Positions 34,815 through 45,016 are shown, counted from the first letter of the stretch. The stretch is DNA of 64,000 nt from Eilatimonas milleporae (GCF_003688555.1 NZ_REFR01000009.1:496001-560000), one strand, 5' to 3'. Notes: generated from the letters alone by a model not told the origin. Numbers and translations are program-made.

Positions 34815-35707
34815 GGCATGTCGCCCTTGTCTAACAATCGGGTTCAGCGATCAGGACCAAATATATGGACCGCGAAGACATCGCAGCCGGACCGCAAGGT
34901 TTTTGATTCGGAAAGCGGCGGAGGCAACGGCCTCCTCATGCGCGCCCCTTTATGCCTGGGGACGCGCGCGCACGTGGGTCAATTTGCCGACAAAGGCAAA
35001 ATAGCGGCAATGACCCTGCGACAGAAAATTCCGCCTTGTGCCGGGGAATATATGGTCGGACGATATGTGAATTGCGCGGCGCGCATGGCAAATTTTCGGG
35101 TTCACGGGCAAATCCCTTCAATCAACCGGCACCGAAATCATGGCGCCGCCATTATCAAAGGACGATTTGCGTCGTTACCCGTACCCCATGGCAGTCTGCG
35201 GGCGGTCTCCGGCCATCCACATTCATGGCTCGAAGCCGCGCGGTTGTGGGGTCGTGGCACGTGCGCGCCTCGGACGCGCATGCATATGCGCAATTTCCCC
35301 ACCGATTACAAGGGGGAAAACAGCCTTTATCACATGGAGGAAAACCCGTTTTCCCGGCGGTCGTGAAAACGCCGATTCCCGGCCGGAATCACACCGGACC
35401 GCTCCCATCCGGACACAGCCCACCGGCCCGCCACCGGACGGGTACGGAATACGGCCGGGCATACGGTTTAGGCATACGGTCAGGAATATGGATTGATAAC
35501 CGGGCGGCATGACGGACATGACCGGCCCACGGCGACAGGTCCCGCAACCGCCGTCCCCTCACGCCTTCGTCAGAAGGTTTTATTAGGGTTTTAATAAAGT
35601 TCATCAGCATATTTTGCCCTGACGGGCCACAGCAGACATAGTTCACATCACATACATGACACCAGCACCGCACACGCATGACCGAACTGTGATCTGCAGG
35701 GTTTCTT
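34815..35707. other. Long intergenic region between polyamine operon and sciP
   Basis: 893 bp with divergent promoters on both sides. No gene is supportable; overlapping short frames on both strands lack motifs and ribosome sites. A short hairpin GGAAAAC-CC-GTTTTCC lies at 35339-35354, and an AT-rich tract at 35577-35605 (TTTTATTAGGGTTTTAATAA) probably belongs to the sciP promoter. A small RNA cannot be excluded. Confidence 0.4.
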
Positions 35708-35998
35708 ATGCCGCACCCGACCGGAAAATCATCGGCGCCATATGTTCCAGGCCCCAACGGCCGCCGGCTGACACTGGACACGCTGCCGAAAACCGATACC
35801 GAGCGCTGGGTCATCCGCCGCAAGGCCGAGGTCGTTGCTGCGGTTCGCGGCGGCCTTTTGACACTGGATGACGCATGCAGGCGCTACGCTCTCAGCGTCG
35901 AGGAATTTCTGTCCTGGCAGGACGCGGTGGATCGTCAGGACCCCGCCGGACTGCGCGCAACCCGGCAACGAAACCGCATGCCGCCGCAAGGCTCGTGA
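35708..35998 (+). CDS. sciP: CtrA inhibitor SciP (DUF1153)
   Basis: 96 residues. The conserved core RWVIRRKAEVVAAVRGGLLT, DACRRYALSVEEFLSWQDAVD and LRATR is the signature of SciP/DUF1153, a helix-turn-helix protein of alphaproteobacteria. In Caulobacter SciP binds CtrA or CtrA-regulated promoters and represses them in swarmer cells. It stands just upstream of the fliF operon, whose promoter has a CtrA-type box, so local control of the flagellar genes is plausible. The N-terminal 20 residues are Pro/Gly-rich. Confidence 0.92.
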   Translation: MPHPTGKSSAPYVPGPNGRRLTLDTLPKTDTERWVIRRKAEVVAAVRGGLLTLDDACRRYALSVEEFLSWQDAVDRQDPAGLRATRQRNRMPPQGS

Positions 35999-36145
35999 CA
36001 GACCCCGTGCCTCGGACACCGCCCCTTATGCAGCGCAGCGGTCCCTGTTTGTGTAGGGAAAACCCGAATGGCGGACACGGGGCTATGTTGCAGTATGCGA
36101 CGATTTCATGCCTTTTCCCGTCAACCGGGCTTTCGGTACACCGAT

Positions 36146-36162
36146 TAGGCAATTATTGCCTA
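36146..36162. promoter_or_regulatory. 17-bp perfect palindrome next to CtrA-type box
   Basis: TAGGCAATTATTGCCTA is symmetrical around a central base. It ends 3 bp before the CtrA-type box at 36166. It looks like an operator for a dimeric regulator of the flagellar operon; the binding protein is unknown. Confidence 0.6.
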
Positions 36163-36165
36163 GAT

Positions 36166-36180
36166 TTAACCAAGCGTTTA
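36166..36180 (+). promoter_or_regulatory. CtrA-type binding box upstream of fliF
   Basis: TTAACCAAGCGTTTA fits TTAA-N7-TTAA with one change in the right half and a TTAACCA left half close to the usual TTAACCAT. It lies about 160 bp before the fliF start. Confidence 0.65.
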
Positions 36181-36340
36181 CGCAGTGCCCGTATAAAGTT
36201 TCGCAAGTACAGGGTTTCTATGATCGGACCGACGGTTAAAGGGTCCGGTCATTCAGCAAGCAAAGGCCTGCGTGTGACAACTGATAAACGGACCGGGCAC
36301 GGCACCGCACGGAACATCGCCCCCGTAAGCGAGGATTAAC

Positions 36341-38038
36341 GTGGAAACCTTTCTTCAGTTCATGCGGAACCTGGGCACCGCGCGGATCATCATGATCGGC
36401 GTGGGCGCGGCCATTTCCGTGCTGTTTTTCGGTTTGATTATCGGCCAGTTGCAGACATCGCCGATGACGGTCCTTTATTCCGACATCGAACCGTCCGACG
36501 GGGCGCAGATCGCCACGCGACTGGAATCGGAAGGCATCCCCTACGAGACATCGGGGGGCGGTCGCGTCATCAGCGTGCCGCGCGATCAGGTCGACAGGCT
36601 GCGGCTGGTGCTGGCGGGCGACGGGCTCAGCGGCGGTGTCGTCGGCAAGGAAATTTTCGATCAGGAAGGCAGTTTCGGGCGCACCAGTTTCGAGCTCAAC
36701 GTCAACTTCGTCCGCGCGGTCGAGGGAGAACTGTCCCGCACCATCAAATATCTCCAGTCCGTCGCGGAAGCCCGCGTTCATATCGTCATGCCGGAACGCC
36801 GTCCCCTGATGCGGAACGCGCCGCAGCCCTCGGCCTCCATCATGCTGCGCACACGGGGCAGTGTCGGCCGCCCGCAGGTCGAGGCGATCCAGTCCCTCGT
36901 TGCCTCGGCCGTGCCCGGCCTGTCACCGGAACGCGTCACCATCACCGACACGTCCGGGCGCCTTCTCTCCGACGGGGCCGAGGACAGGGACCTCGCCAAC
37001 TTCTCAAATCTTGAAGAAGCCCGGCTGGCCAAGGAACGTCTGTTCCGCGACAAGATTGAAAGCCTGATCTCAAGCCGCGTGGGCAATGGCCGGGTGCGGG
37101 CGGAGGTGTCGCTGGACATAGACATGAGCCGTACGACCCTGAGCCAGACCAGCTTCGATCCCGACAATCAGGTGGTCCTGTCGCAGACACTGACCGAGGA
37201 GGAAAATTCCGAAATCGATTCCGTGGGCGGCAATGTCACCGTCGGCAACAATCTGCCGACGGCGGCACCACCCCAGAATGCCGAGGGCAGCCGCAGCAGC
37301 CGGTCGGAGGAAGTCACCAATTTCGAAAATTCCAAAACCGAATCCGTCACCGTCCGCGAACCCGGCCAGATCCGCCAATTGCGCGTGGCCGTTCTGATCG
37401 ACGGCATCCGCGAATTCGACGAAACAGGGCTGACCACAAGCTACAGCGACCGCACGGAAGACGAAATCGAACAATTCCGCGAGCTTGTGCTCACCGCCAT
37501 TCCTTTCGATGAAGATCGCGGCGACGCCATCACCGTGCAGTCCATGCGCTTTGCCGATCCCGCGCCCCTGGCGGAACAGGAACAGGTCTTCAATCTGTTC
37601 GGCTTCAACAAACAGGATGTTTTCCAGTTGCTGCAAGTCAGCGGGCTGATCCTTGTCGCCGTTCTGGTCCTGCTGACGGTGGTGCGTCCCCTGGTCGCTC
37701 GCATCGTCGAGGCCATTCCGGAAGCCCCGCCGCCCATGGACCCGGCGCAGATTGAACCGCAGGGAGAACACACCCCGGCCATTGCCGGCCCCAGCGGGGT
37801 TTCGGCGGAAATCATGGAACGCGCGGCGGCCGGCGACACAGAGGCACAGGCCCTCGTCCGCGCCGCCCGGGAATCCGGCGCCCTCAGCGCGGACCGCTTG
37901 GCCACCGACAGCCGGATCGACATGGCCCAGGTCGAAGGCCAGATTCAGGATTCAGCCGTCAAAAAGGTGTCGGAGATTGTCCGGTCCAGCCCGGATGATT
38001 CCGTAGCGATTGTCAGAAACTGGCTTTATGCCGAATAA
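36341..38038 (+). CDS. fliF: Flagellar MS-ring protein FliF
   Basis: 565 residues from GTG 36341 (GAGG upstream). An N-terminal TM segment (IIMIGVGAAISVLFFGLIIG) precedes the YscJ/FliF ring-building domain (TVLYSDIEPSDGAQIATRLE), the second domain, and a C-terminal TM (LLQVSGLILVAVLVLLTVVRPLV). The FliG-binding tail (VKKVSEIVRSSPDDSVAIVRNWLY) ends the protein. It forms the inner-membrane ring on which the motor is assembled. It opens the large flagellar operon. Confidence 0.96.
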   Translation: METFLQFMRNLGTARIIMIGVGAAISVLFFGLIIGQLQTSPMTVLYSDIEPSDGAQIATRLESEGIPYETSGGGRVISVPRDQVDRLRLVLAGDGLSGGVVGKEIFDQEGSFGRTSFELNVNFVRAVEGELSRTIKYLQSVAEARVHIVMPERRPLMRNAPQPSASIMLRTRGSVGRPQVEAIQSLVASAVPGLSPERVTITDTSGRLLSDGAEDRDLANFSNLEEARLAKERLFRDKIESLISSRVGNGRVRAEVSLDIDMSRTTLSQTSFDPDNQVVLSQTLTEEENSEIDSVGGNVTVGNNLPTAAPPQNAEGSRSSRSEEVTNFENSKTESVTVREPGQIRQLRVAVLIDGIREFDETGLTTSYSDRTEDEIEQFRELVLTAIPFDEDRGDAITVQSMRFADPAPLAEQEQVFNLFGFNKQDVFQLLQVSGLILVAVLVLLTVVRPLVARIVEAIPEAPPPMDPAQIEPQGEHTPAIAGPSGVSAEIMERAAAGDTEAQALVRAARESGALSADRLATDSRIDMAQVEGQIQDSAVKKVSEIVRSSPDDSVAIVRNWLYAE

Positions 38039-38152
38039 GGCATGACGCCGCGCACCCCCCGGTCGCCGTGAGAAACCGGCGGGCCGGAAACCCGGAAACC
38101 ACATCGGGGGCCGCTCCCCCGCATACGGACAGAAACAGGCAAGAGAAACGCG

Positions 38153-39178
38153 GTGGACACACAAATCGAAATCGCAGAAGTCGCTAAAATGAGCGGCCCG
38201 CAAAAGGCTGCGGCCTTCATGCTGGCCATCGGCGAGGAACACGGCCGGGGCATCTGGGAACTGCTGACGGATGACGAGGTCAAGGAACTGTCCCAGCATA
38301 TGTCCAAGCTGGGTCCGGTCTCCGCCGATGCGGTCGAGGAACTGTTTGTGGAATTTGCCTCGATGGTCTCCACCGTTGGCAAACTGAACGGGTCTTTTGA
38401 CAACACAGAACGCCTGCTGCGCAAACTGCTGCCCGACGACCGCGTGCATCAGATCATGGACGAAATCCGCGGTCCCGCCGGCCGCACCATGTGGGACAAG
38501 CTGGGCAATGTGAACGAAGTGGTCCTGGCCAGCTATCTGAAAAACGAATACCCCCAGACCGTGGCCGTGGTCCTTCAGAAGATCAAGCCGGAACACGCTG
38601 CCCGCGTCCTGTCCGTCCTGCCGGAAGACTTTTCCATGGAAGTCATCATGCGAATGCTGCGTATGGAATCGGTGCAAAAGGACATTCTGGACAAGGTGGA
38701 ACAGACGCTCAGGGTCGAATTCATGAACAATCTGGCCCGCACCAGCCAGCGCGACAGCCATGAGACCATCGCGGAAATCTTCAATTTTCTCGACCGCAGT
38801 GCCGAAAGCCGCTTCCTGTCCGCGCTTGAAGACCGCAACAGGGATTCGGCGGAACGCATCCGCGCGCTGATGTTCACCTTCGAGGACCTGGCGAAACTGG
38901 ACCCGTCCGGCGTGCAGACGCTGCTCAGGAATGTGGACAAGGATCGTCTGGCCCTGGCCATGAAAGGGGCCTCGGACACGCTGCGCGACCTGTTCTTCTC
39001 CAATATGTCCGAACGCGCCGCGAAAATCCTGCGCGAGGATATGGAAGCCATGGGTCCCGTCAGGCTGCGTGACGTGGATGAAGCCCAGATGGAAATGGTG
39101 AACAAAGCCAAGGACCTCGCCGAAGCCGGCGAAATCCTTCTGTCCGACAACAAGGGAGAGGATGAGCTCATTTACTGA
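38153..39178 (+). CDS. fliG: Flagellar motor switch protein FliG
   Basis: 341 residues from GTG 38153. The N-domain binds FliF ([21 protein letters not shown]). The middle and C-domains follow, with the EHPQT-like [21 protein letters not shown] and the motor torque helix region ([20 protein letters not shown]). Charged residues that contact the stator are in the C-terminal domain. It sits second in the operon, as usual. Confidence 0.96.
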   Translation: MDTQIEIAEVAKMSGPQKAAAFMLAIGEEHGRGIWELLTDDEVKELSQHMSKLGPVSADAVEELFVEFASMVSTVGKLNGSFDNTERLLRKLLPDDRVHQIMDEIRGPAGRTMWDKLGNVNEVVLASYLKNEYPQTVAVVLQKIKPEHAARVLSVLPEDFSMEVIMRMLRMESVQKDILDKVEQTLRVEFMNNLARTSQRDSHETIAEIFNFLDRSAESRFLSALEDRNRDSAERIRALMFTFEDLAKLDPSGVQTLLRNVDKDRLALAMKGASDTLRDLFFSNMSERAAKILREDMEAMGPVRLRDVDEAQMEMVNKAKDLAEAGEILLSDNKGEDELIY

Positions 39179-39219
39179 GCCGCCAAAGCATTCAGGGTAT
39201 AGAGAGTATAGATCGTCAT

Positions 39220-39873
39220 ATGTCCGACCCAGTAAAATTCACATTCGACCAGGCTTTCGACGGCGGTGCCAAATCCCGTTATGAGGAGGACATAGAAACC
39301 CTGCGACAGCAGGCCGAAGAAGCCCGCATGAGGGCCTATGAAGAAGGCGCGGCCGCCGGTCATGCCAGGGCCCATCAGGAGATCGAGGCCGCCATGGCGC
39401 AAACCCTTGAGCGGGTCTTCGATGCCGCCGGCAGACTGTTTCAGGGCCGCGCGGAACTGGAAGCCCGGCTGGAAACGCAGATGGCGGAACTGGCGCTGGC
39501 GATGGCAAGGCGGCTTGCCCGCAGTCTTCTCGACAAATATGCGGTCGAGGATGTCGAACGGCTGGCCCGCGACATTCTGGCAACCGTGAAAAGGGACAGC
39601 CGCCTGGCCCTGACCGTCAGCGAGGCCCTTGCAGGCCCCTTGAAGGAACGGCTGGATGCATTAAAAACGGAGACACGCTTTTCCGGTGCGATCGACGTTC
39701 GCGGCGATGCGGACTTCGCCTGCGGCGATTGCCATCTTGAATGGGACGATGGCGGTGTCGAACGCCGCCAGGCCGATGTGGAAAAGGAAATCGAGACCCT
39801 GGTGCACCGGTTCGTCAACGGCGGCGGCACCGCCGGTGACACAGCGGTCGAACAAAAGGATACCGCCGCATGA
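39220..39873 (+). CDS. fliH: Flagellar export regulator FliH
   Basis: 217 residues. Long charged helices (YEEDIETLRQQAEEARMRAY ... AAAGHARAHQEIEAAM, with Gly/Ala spacing) precede a C-terminal domain like that of FliH/HrpE, including MARRLARSLLDKYAVEDVERLARDIL. It is the stator of the FliI ATPase. Sequence similarity is low, as always for FliH, but the position after fliG is decisive. In Caulobacter this slot was named flbE. Confidence 0.82.
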   Translation: MSDPVKFTFDQAFDGGAKSRYEEDIETLRQQAEEARMRAYEEGAAAGHARAHQEIEAAMAQTLERVFDAAGRLFQGRAELEARLETQMAELALAMARRLARSLLDKYAVEDVERLARDILATVKRDSRLALTVSEALAGPLKERLDALKTETRFSGAIDVRGDADFACGDCHLEWDDGGVERRQADVEKEIETLVHRFVNGGGTAGDTAVEQKDTAA

Positions 39874-39930
39874 CGGCGGAGGATCAGGCACCGCCCGGCC
39901 CGCGACGGCCGGGTGTGAAGGAGACCCGAA

Positions 39931-40293
39931 ATGGCTGACGAAACCGACAATTCCGGCGAGGTCGGGCTGGAAAACCTGAACCAGCAGACTTCGGAAGGGC
40001 CGGAACTGGCCCGCAAGGACAATGAAACGGTCCGCTCAGCCGCTGAACTGGAACCCGTTTTCGATGTACCCGTCACCGTACAGGCCGTCTTGGGAAAATC
40101 CACCCTTGAGGTCAGCCATTTGCTGAAACTGGCGCCCGGCGCGGTGGTGGAACTGGACCGCAAGGTCGGCGAGGCGATCGACATCTATGTCAACAACCGG
40201 CTGGTGGCCCGCGGAGAGGTCGTGCTGGTGGAGGAACATCTCGGCGTCACCATGACCGAGATCATCAAGCTGGACGGCTCCTCGGGGCGCTGA
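39931..40293 (+). CDS. fliN: Flagellar motor switch protein FliN
   Basis: 120 residues. An N-terminal flexible part precedes a compact SpoA/FliN domain (VPVTVQAVLGKSTLEVSHLL, LAPGAVVELDRKVGEAIDIY, GEVVLVEEHLGVTMTEI), forming the C-ring base with FliM. FliM is not in the window. Confidence 0.95.
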   Translation: MADETDNSGEVGLENLNQQTSEGPELARKDNETVRSAAELEPVFDVPVTVQAVLGKSTLEVSHLLKLAPGAVVELDRKVGEAIDIYVNNRLVARGEVVLVEEHLGVTMTEIIKLDGSSGR

Positions 40294-40365
40294 CGGGTCC
40301 GCTATCGCAGGACCTTCGGGTCCTGCGCGACGGGCCGGCACAACAGGCAGGGACGAAACAGGCAC

Positions 40366-41130
40366 ATGAGCACGCTCAGCGGTATGATTGCGGCCTTTCT
40401 TCTGATCATCGCGGCGATTGTCATCGATGGATCACTGCTGGGTTTTTTCAATCTTCAGGGCCTGCTCATCGTTGTCTTCGGTACCATCGCGGTCACCGCC
40501 ATCAGTTTCCGCTGGGATGAAATGCTCGAAATTCCGGCCAATATCTGGACATTGCTGCGCCACGGCCAGCGCGATCCGTCGATGGAAGCCGTCCGTATCC
40601 TGAAAATCGCCGTCGAGGCGCGCAAGCATAACGACTTTCTGATCCTTGAACGGTTGCTGCCGCGCCTGAAGGACACGCCTTTTCTAGCCCAGGCGCTCCA
40701 GCTCGTCATCGACGGTGCCCCGGCTGAAGAGATCGAGCAGATGATGAGGCGCGAAGCCGGCTCCACGTCTGCCCGGCACATGCGGGCCGTCGACTTCCTG
40801 CGCCGCGCGGGCGATGTGGCCCCGGCCATGGGGCTGATCGGTACCCTCATCGGCCTGGTCAAGATGCTGGGCAATCTGGACAATCCATCGGAAATCGGTC
40901 CGGCCATGGCCATTGCCCTTCTCACCACCTTTTACGGTGCGGTGCTGGCGCATCTCGTTTTTATCCCGCTCGCGGCAAAAACCGAGCACTGCACCGCGGA
41001 AGAAGCGCTCGTCAACAATCTGTATGCCATGGGCGCCACCTCGATCGGACGCAAGGAAAACCCAAGGCGGCTGGAAATGCTGCTGAACACGATCCTGCCC
41101 CCGGCAAAGCGCGTGAGCTTTTTCCGATAG
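40366..41130 (+). CDS. motA: Flagellar stator protein MotA/PomA
   Basis: 254 residues with four transmembrane segments (the first at GMIAAFLLIIAAIVIDGSLL, the last two within GLIGTLIGLVKMLG and AIALLTTFYGAVLAHLVFIPL) and a cytoplasmic loop (ILERLLPRLKDTPFL) carrying the charged residues that act on FliG. The TM3 GLIGTLIGLV motif is family-typical. Length and loop are closer to the PomA/MotP type than to E. coli MotA, but ion use cannot be told without MotB. No motB follows; flbD does. Confidence 0.88.
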   Translation: MSTLSGMIAAFLLIIAAIVIDGSLLGFFNLQGLLIVVFGTIAVTAISFRWDEMLEIPANIWTLLRHGQRDPSMEAVRILKIAVEARKHNDFLILERLLPRLKDTPFLAQALQLVIDGAPAEEIEQMMRREAGSTSARHMRAVDFLRRAGDVAPAMGLIGTLIGLVKMLGNLDNPSEIGPAMAIALLTTFYGAVLAHLVFIPLAAKTEHCTAEEALVNNLYAMGATSIGRKENPRRLEMLLNTILPPAKRVSFFR

Positions 41131-41181
41131 GACGCGCGGCGGGTTCAGCCGGGGACACACGGAGTAGGACGGAGACATAGA

Positions 41182-42585
41182 ATGCGATTGCTTATAGTCG
41201 GGACCCTGGAAGGTCAGCTTGGCGCGGCCAGCCAGATGGCGATGGAACGGGGCGCCCAGGTGACACATGCCCCGGACACTGACGCTGCTCTGAAAATTCT
41301 GCGCAGCCGGGGTGCCGACCTGTTGATGGTCGAGGTCATACTCGATATTCCCGCCCTGATCCCGCGGCTGCGTACGGAACATTTTTCAATTCCGGTGGTG
41401 GCCTGCGGCATCGGCACGGACCCCAAGGTGGCCGCCGCCGCCATCCGTGGCGGTGCCAAGGAATATATCCCTCTGCCGCCGGACGCCGAACTGATTGCCG
41501 CCGTTCTCGAAGCCGTGGCCGAAGACGACCAGCCCTTCATCTACCGCGACCCGATCATGAAAAATGTCGCCGCCCTCGCCGAACAGGTTGCCCCGTCGGA
41601 AGCCAGCATCCTGATCACCGGCGAGTCCGGAACGGGTAAGGAAGTGATGGCTCGTTTCGTGCACCAGAAAAGCCGGCGCGCCAACAAGCCCTTTGTCGCC
41701 GTCAACTGTGCCGCGATTCCCGAAAACCTTCTGGAATCCGAGCTGTTTGGCCATGAAAAAGGGGCCTTCACCGGCGCCGTCGCCCGCCGGATCGGCAAGT
41801 TCGAGGAAGCCGACGGCGGCACCCTGCTGCTGGACGAAATATCGGAAATGGACATCCGCCTGCAGGCCAAACTGCTGCGCGCCATCCAGGAACGCCAGAT
41901 CGACCGGGTCGGCGGTTCGAAACCGGTCAATGTCGATATCCGCATCATCGCCACCTCGAACCGCAAGATGCAGGAGGAGGTGAAGGCCGGCACGTTCCGC
42001 GAAGATCTGTTCTTCCGTCTGAATGTGGTCAATCTGCAAGTGCCGCCCCTGCGCCAGCGCCCGGCGGACGTAAAGGCCCTGGCGGAATTTTTCGTCGAAA
42101 AATACACCGAAATGAACAAGGTTCCCGCACGGCAATTGTCGGAAAATGCGTTCAAAGCACTGACCGCGCACACATGGCCGGGTAATGTGCGGGAACTTGA
42201 AAACGCCATGCACCGGGCCGTATTGCTGGCAACGGGCGATGCCATCGAGGCCGCCGCCATCATGCTGCCGGACGCCAGCGGCAATCTGATGGCACCGGAC
42301 ACTCTGACGCAAAACGGCGGAAGTCCGGATACCGACGGTGCGGCTGCGGACACCGCCTCCCATCAGGGGGAAGAGAGCGGGGCCACCCTCGTTGGCAAGA
42401 CCGTCGCCGAAGTCGAACGGGACCTGATCATAGACACGCTGAAACACTGCCTCGGCAACAGGACGCACGCCGCCAATATCCTGGGGATTTCCATCCGCAC
42501 GCTGCGGAACAAGCTGAACCAGTACCAGACGGAAGGGGTGACCGTGCCCCAGCCGGGGGACGGTGGCCAGCGGGCACCCGTCTAG
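41182..42585 (+). CDS. flbD: Sigma-54-dependent flagellar activator FlbD
   Basis: 467 residues: receiver-like domain (1-115), AAA+ domain and Fis-type HTH. Walker A is GESGTGKE (147-154), GAFTGA at 194-199 contacts sigma-54, and the DE of Walker B is at 218-219. The HTH is HAANILGISIRTLRNKL. The receiver is degenerate: the usual acidic pair near the start is absent (LLIVGTLEGQ) and the phosphoacceptor strand reads LLMVEVILD, so phosphorylation is unlikely. In Caulobacter FlbD drives late flagellar promoters such as hook and flagellin genes; the promoter before fliK is a likely target. Confidence 0.9.
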   Translation: MRLLIVGTLEGQLGAASQMAMERGAQVTHAPDTDAALKILRSRGADLLMVEVILDIPALIPRLRTEHFSIPVVACGIGTDPKVAAAAIRGGAKEYIPLPPDAELIAAVLEAVAEDDQPFIYRDPIMKNVAALAEQVAPSEASILITGESGTGKEVMARFVHQKSRRANKPFVAVNCAAIPENLLESELFGHEKGAFTGAVARRIGKFEEADGGTLLLDEISEMDIRLQAKLLRAIQERQIDRVGGSKPVNVDIRIIATSNRKMQEEVKAGTFREDLFFRLNVVNLQVPPLRQRPADVKALAEFFVEKYTEMNKVPARQLSENAFKALTAHTWPGNVRELENAMHRAVLLATGDAIEAAAIMLPDASGNLMAPDTLTQNGGSPDTDGAAADTASHQGEESGATLVGKTVAEVERDLIIDTLKHCLGNRTHAANILGISIRTLRNKLNQYQTEGVTVPQPGDGGQRAPV

Positions 42586-42701
42586 ACATGCCCCCGGTCC
42601 GGCCGCCGCGAAAAGGGACGCTTGACCGGATGACCGGTCGGGCATCCCAGGCGGTATGGACGCGGCAGGAATGCGATAACCATGGGTAAAGGCAAAGGCG
42701 C

Positions 42702-44843
42702 ATGAGCGATACGGCATCAGGCCAGGCCTCTGACGGCGGAACCGGCGCGCCCTCCGGCGGCGGCGGTCTCGGCGATCTGGGCGCGCTGCTGTCGGGCGGC
42801 GGCGGCCGGTCCGATATCCTGTTCGCATTCGGCTTCGTCCTGATTCTTTTGATGATGATCGCGCCCATGCCGTCGTGGCTGCTCGATCTGGGGCTTGCCT
42901 CATCCGTTACCTTTGCCGTCATGGTGATGATGACGGTTCTCTTCATCGAAAAACCCCTTGGCCTCAGCAGTTTTCCAACCATTCTGCTGGTTGCGACCAT
43001 GCTCAGACTGTCGCTCAACGTGGCCTCCACACGTCTGATCCTGTCGGAAGGGCATAGGGGGCCGGACGCCGCCGGCAAGGTCATTCAGGCCTTTGGTGAA
43101 TTTCTCATGGGCGGTCAGGTGGTGATCGGCATCATCGTCTTCGCCATCCTGGTGATCGTCAATTTCATGGTCATCACACGCGGGTCGACACGGATCGCGG
43201 AAGTCGCCGCCCGCTTCAGTCTGGATGCCATGCCCGGCAAGCAGATGGCCATTGACTCAGATATGTCCGCCGGCCTCCTCAGCGAGGACGAGGCCAAAAA
43301 GCGCCGTCAGGAATTACAGGACGAAAGTGCGTTTTTCGGGTCCATGGACGGTGCGGCCAAATTTGTCCGGGGTGACGCCATTGCCGGCATTCTGATCACG
43401 CTGATCAATATTGTCGGCGGAATCGTTCTCGGCGTTGTCATCAATGACATGTCGTTCATGGACGCCCTCAACCGCTACACCATTCTGACGGTGGGGGATG
43501 GTCTGGTCTCGCAGATCCCGGCGCTGATCATTTCCACCTCCGCCGGCCTTCTGGTCACGAAAGCCGGTGTGGAAGGTCAGACGGACAAGCTGCTGTTCCG
43601 TCAGTTGACCGGCTATCCACGGGCGCTCGGCGTATCGTCCGTCCTGCTTTTGGGCATGGGGTTGCTGCCGGGCATCCCCCTGCTGCCGTTCGGTTTGTTG
43701 TCGGGCGCGCTCGGCTACACGGCCTATGCGGTCGGGCGCAAGAACAGGGAACGGGAAGTTCATGCCGAAACCGCCAAGGCCGACGCGCAAAAGAAAGCCG
43801 CGCCGGCGGAAGAGCCCATCAGCGCCGCCCTTGCCATCGACCAGTTGCGGCTTGAACTGGGATACGGTCTGCTCACCCTGATCAATGACGACAGCGGTTT
43901 CCGCCTGACCGACCAGATCAAGGCGCTGCGCCGCCAGTTGGCAAGCGAGATGGGCTTCGTCATGCCGTCGGTGCGTATTCTCGACAATATGCAGCTGCCC
44001 TCCAACACCTATGTCATCCGCGTCAAGGAGACCGAAGTGGGACGCGGCGACGTCCGGCCCGGCATGCTGCTGGTCATGGACCCCCAAGGCCGTCCCGTCG
44101 AACTGCCCGGTGAGAACACCACCGAACCCGCCTTCGGCCTGCCGGCCACATGGGTGGACAGCGGCGCCAAGGAAGAGGCGTCCTTCCGCGGATACACGGT
44201 TGTCGACGCGGCAACCGTCGTCACCACGCATCTGACCGAGGTGATCAAGGACAATATGGCGGAACTCCTGTCCTATGCGGAGACGCAGAAACTGCTGGAG
44301 GACATCGGGCAGGAACACCAGAAACTACTGGGCGACATCGTGCCCAATCAGATCACCGCGTCGGGCATACAGCGGGCACTCCAGGCTCTTCTGGCCGAAC
44401 GGGTGTCCATTCGCGACCTGCCGACAATTCTGGAAGGCATCGCCGAGGCCACGGGCTTCACCCAGAATATCGTGCAGATCACCGAGCATGTGCGCACCCG
44501 GCTGGCCCGCCAGCTTTGCGCCGCCCATGCCACCCCTGACGGTTTCGTGCCGCTCGTAACCCTGTCACCGGAATGGGAGCAGGCCTTTACCGAAAGTCTG
44601 GTGGGTCAGGGCGAAGACCGTCAACTGGCCATGGCGCCCTCGCGCTTGCAGGAATTTATCAATGCCGTGCGCATTGTCTTCGATCAGCAGGCGGAACGGG
44701 GTCAGACACCGATCCTGTTGACCAGCCCGCTTGTCCGGCCTTATGTGCGATCCATCGTCGAACGCTTCCGCCCCGCCACGGTGGTGATGAGCCAGAACGA
44801 AATTCACCCGCAGGCAAAGATCCGCACGCTCGGACAGGTCTAG
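42702..44843 (+). CDS. flhA: Flagellar biosynthesis protein FlhA
   Basis: 713 residues. Eight TM segments in the N-terminal half (first at DILFAFGFVLILLMMIAPM) with the FHIPEP loop region (GSTRIAEVAARFSLDAMPGK and DGAAKFVRGDAIAG), then the cytoplasmic nonameric ring domain (LRLELGYGLLTLIN, DNMQLPSNTYVIRVKETEVG). It is the export-gate component of the flagellar type III system. The first 40 residues are Gly/Ser-rich and vary between species. Confidence 0.96.
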   Translation: MSDTASGQASDGGTGAPSGGGGLGDLGALLSGGGGRSDILFAFGFVLILLMMIAPMPSWLLDLGLASSVTFAVMVMMTVLFIEKPLGLSSFPTILLVATMLRLSLNVASTRLILSEGHRGPDAAGKVIQAFGEFLMGGQVVIGIIVFAILVIVNFMVITRGSTRIAEVAARFSLDAMPGKQMAIDSDMSAGLLSEDEAKKRRQELQDESAFFGSMDGAAKFVRGDAIAGILITLINIVGGIVLGVVINDMSFMDALNRYTILTVGDGLVSQIPALIISTSAGLLVTKAGVEGQTDKLLFRQLTGYPRALGVSSVLLLGMGLLPGIPLLPFGLLSGALGYTAYAVGRKNREREVHAETAKADAQKKAAPAEEPISAALAIDQLRLELGYGLLTLINDDSGFRLTDQIKALRRQLASEMGFVMPSVRILDNMQLPSNTYVIRVKETEVGRGDVRPGMLLVMDPQGRPVELPGENTTEPAFGLPATWVDSGAKEEASFRGYTVVDAATVVTTHLTEVIKDNMAELLSYAETQKLLEDIGQEHQKLLGDIVPNQITASGIQRALQALLAERVSIRDLPTILEGIAEATGFTQNIVQITEHVRTRLARQLCAAHATPDGFVPLVTLSPEWEQAFTESLVGQGEDRQLAMAPSRLQEFINAVRIVFDQQAERGQTPILLTSPLVRPYVRSIVERFRPATVVMSQNEIHPQAKIRTLGQV

Positions 44844-45016
44844 AACACAAGGAACCGAATGACCGGTCACCCCCATGCATATGGGACGGCCGAAAATATG
44901 CTGACTGAAAACCCCGCCGGCTGAAGACTGTACATCATGCCGGACAAATGCCATTGCTTCATCAATCGGGTCCGGTCGCACGGGCCGAACACATAACGGG
45001 AACGGACTGAACGGTT

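Larger units (their letters stand above)
35999..36340. other. Promoter region of the fliF operon
   Basis: 342 bp between sciP and fliF. It contains a 17-bp palindrome, a CtrA-type box and, further on, DNA rich in possible -10 elements. No open frame is supportable. Confidence 0.6.

Noticed and set aside
41386-42903. 505-codon leftward frame opposite flbD
   Set aside because: Antisense shadow; FlbD is complete on the plus strand.
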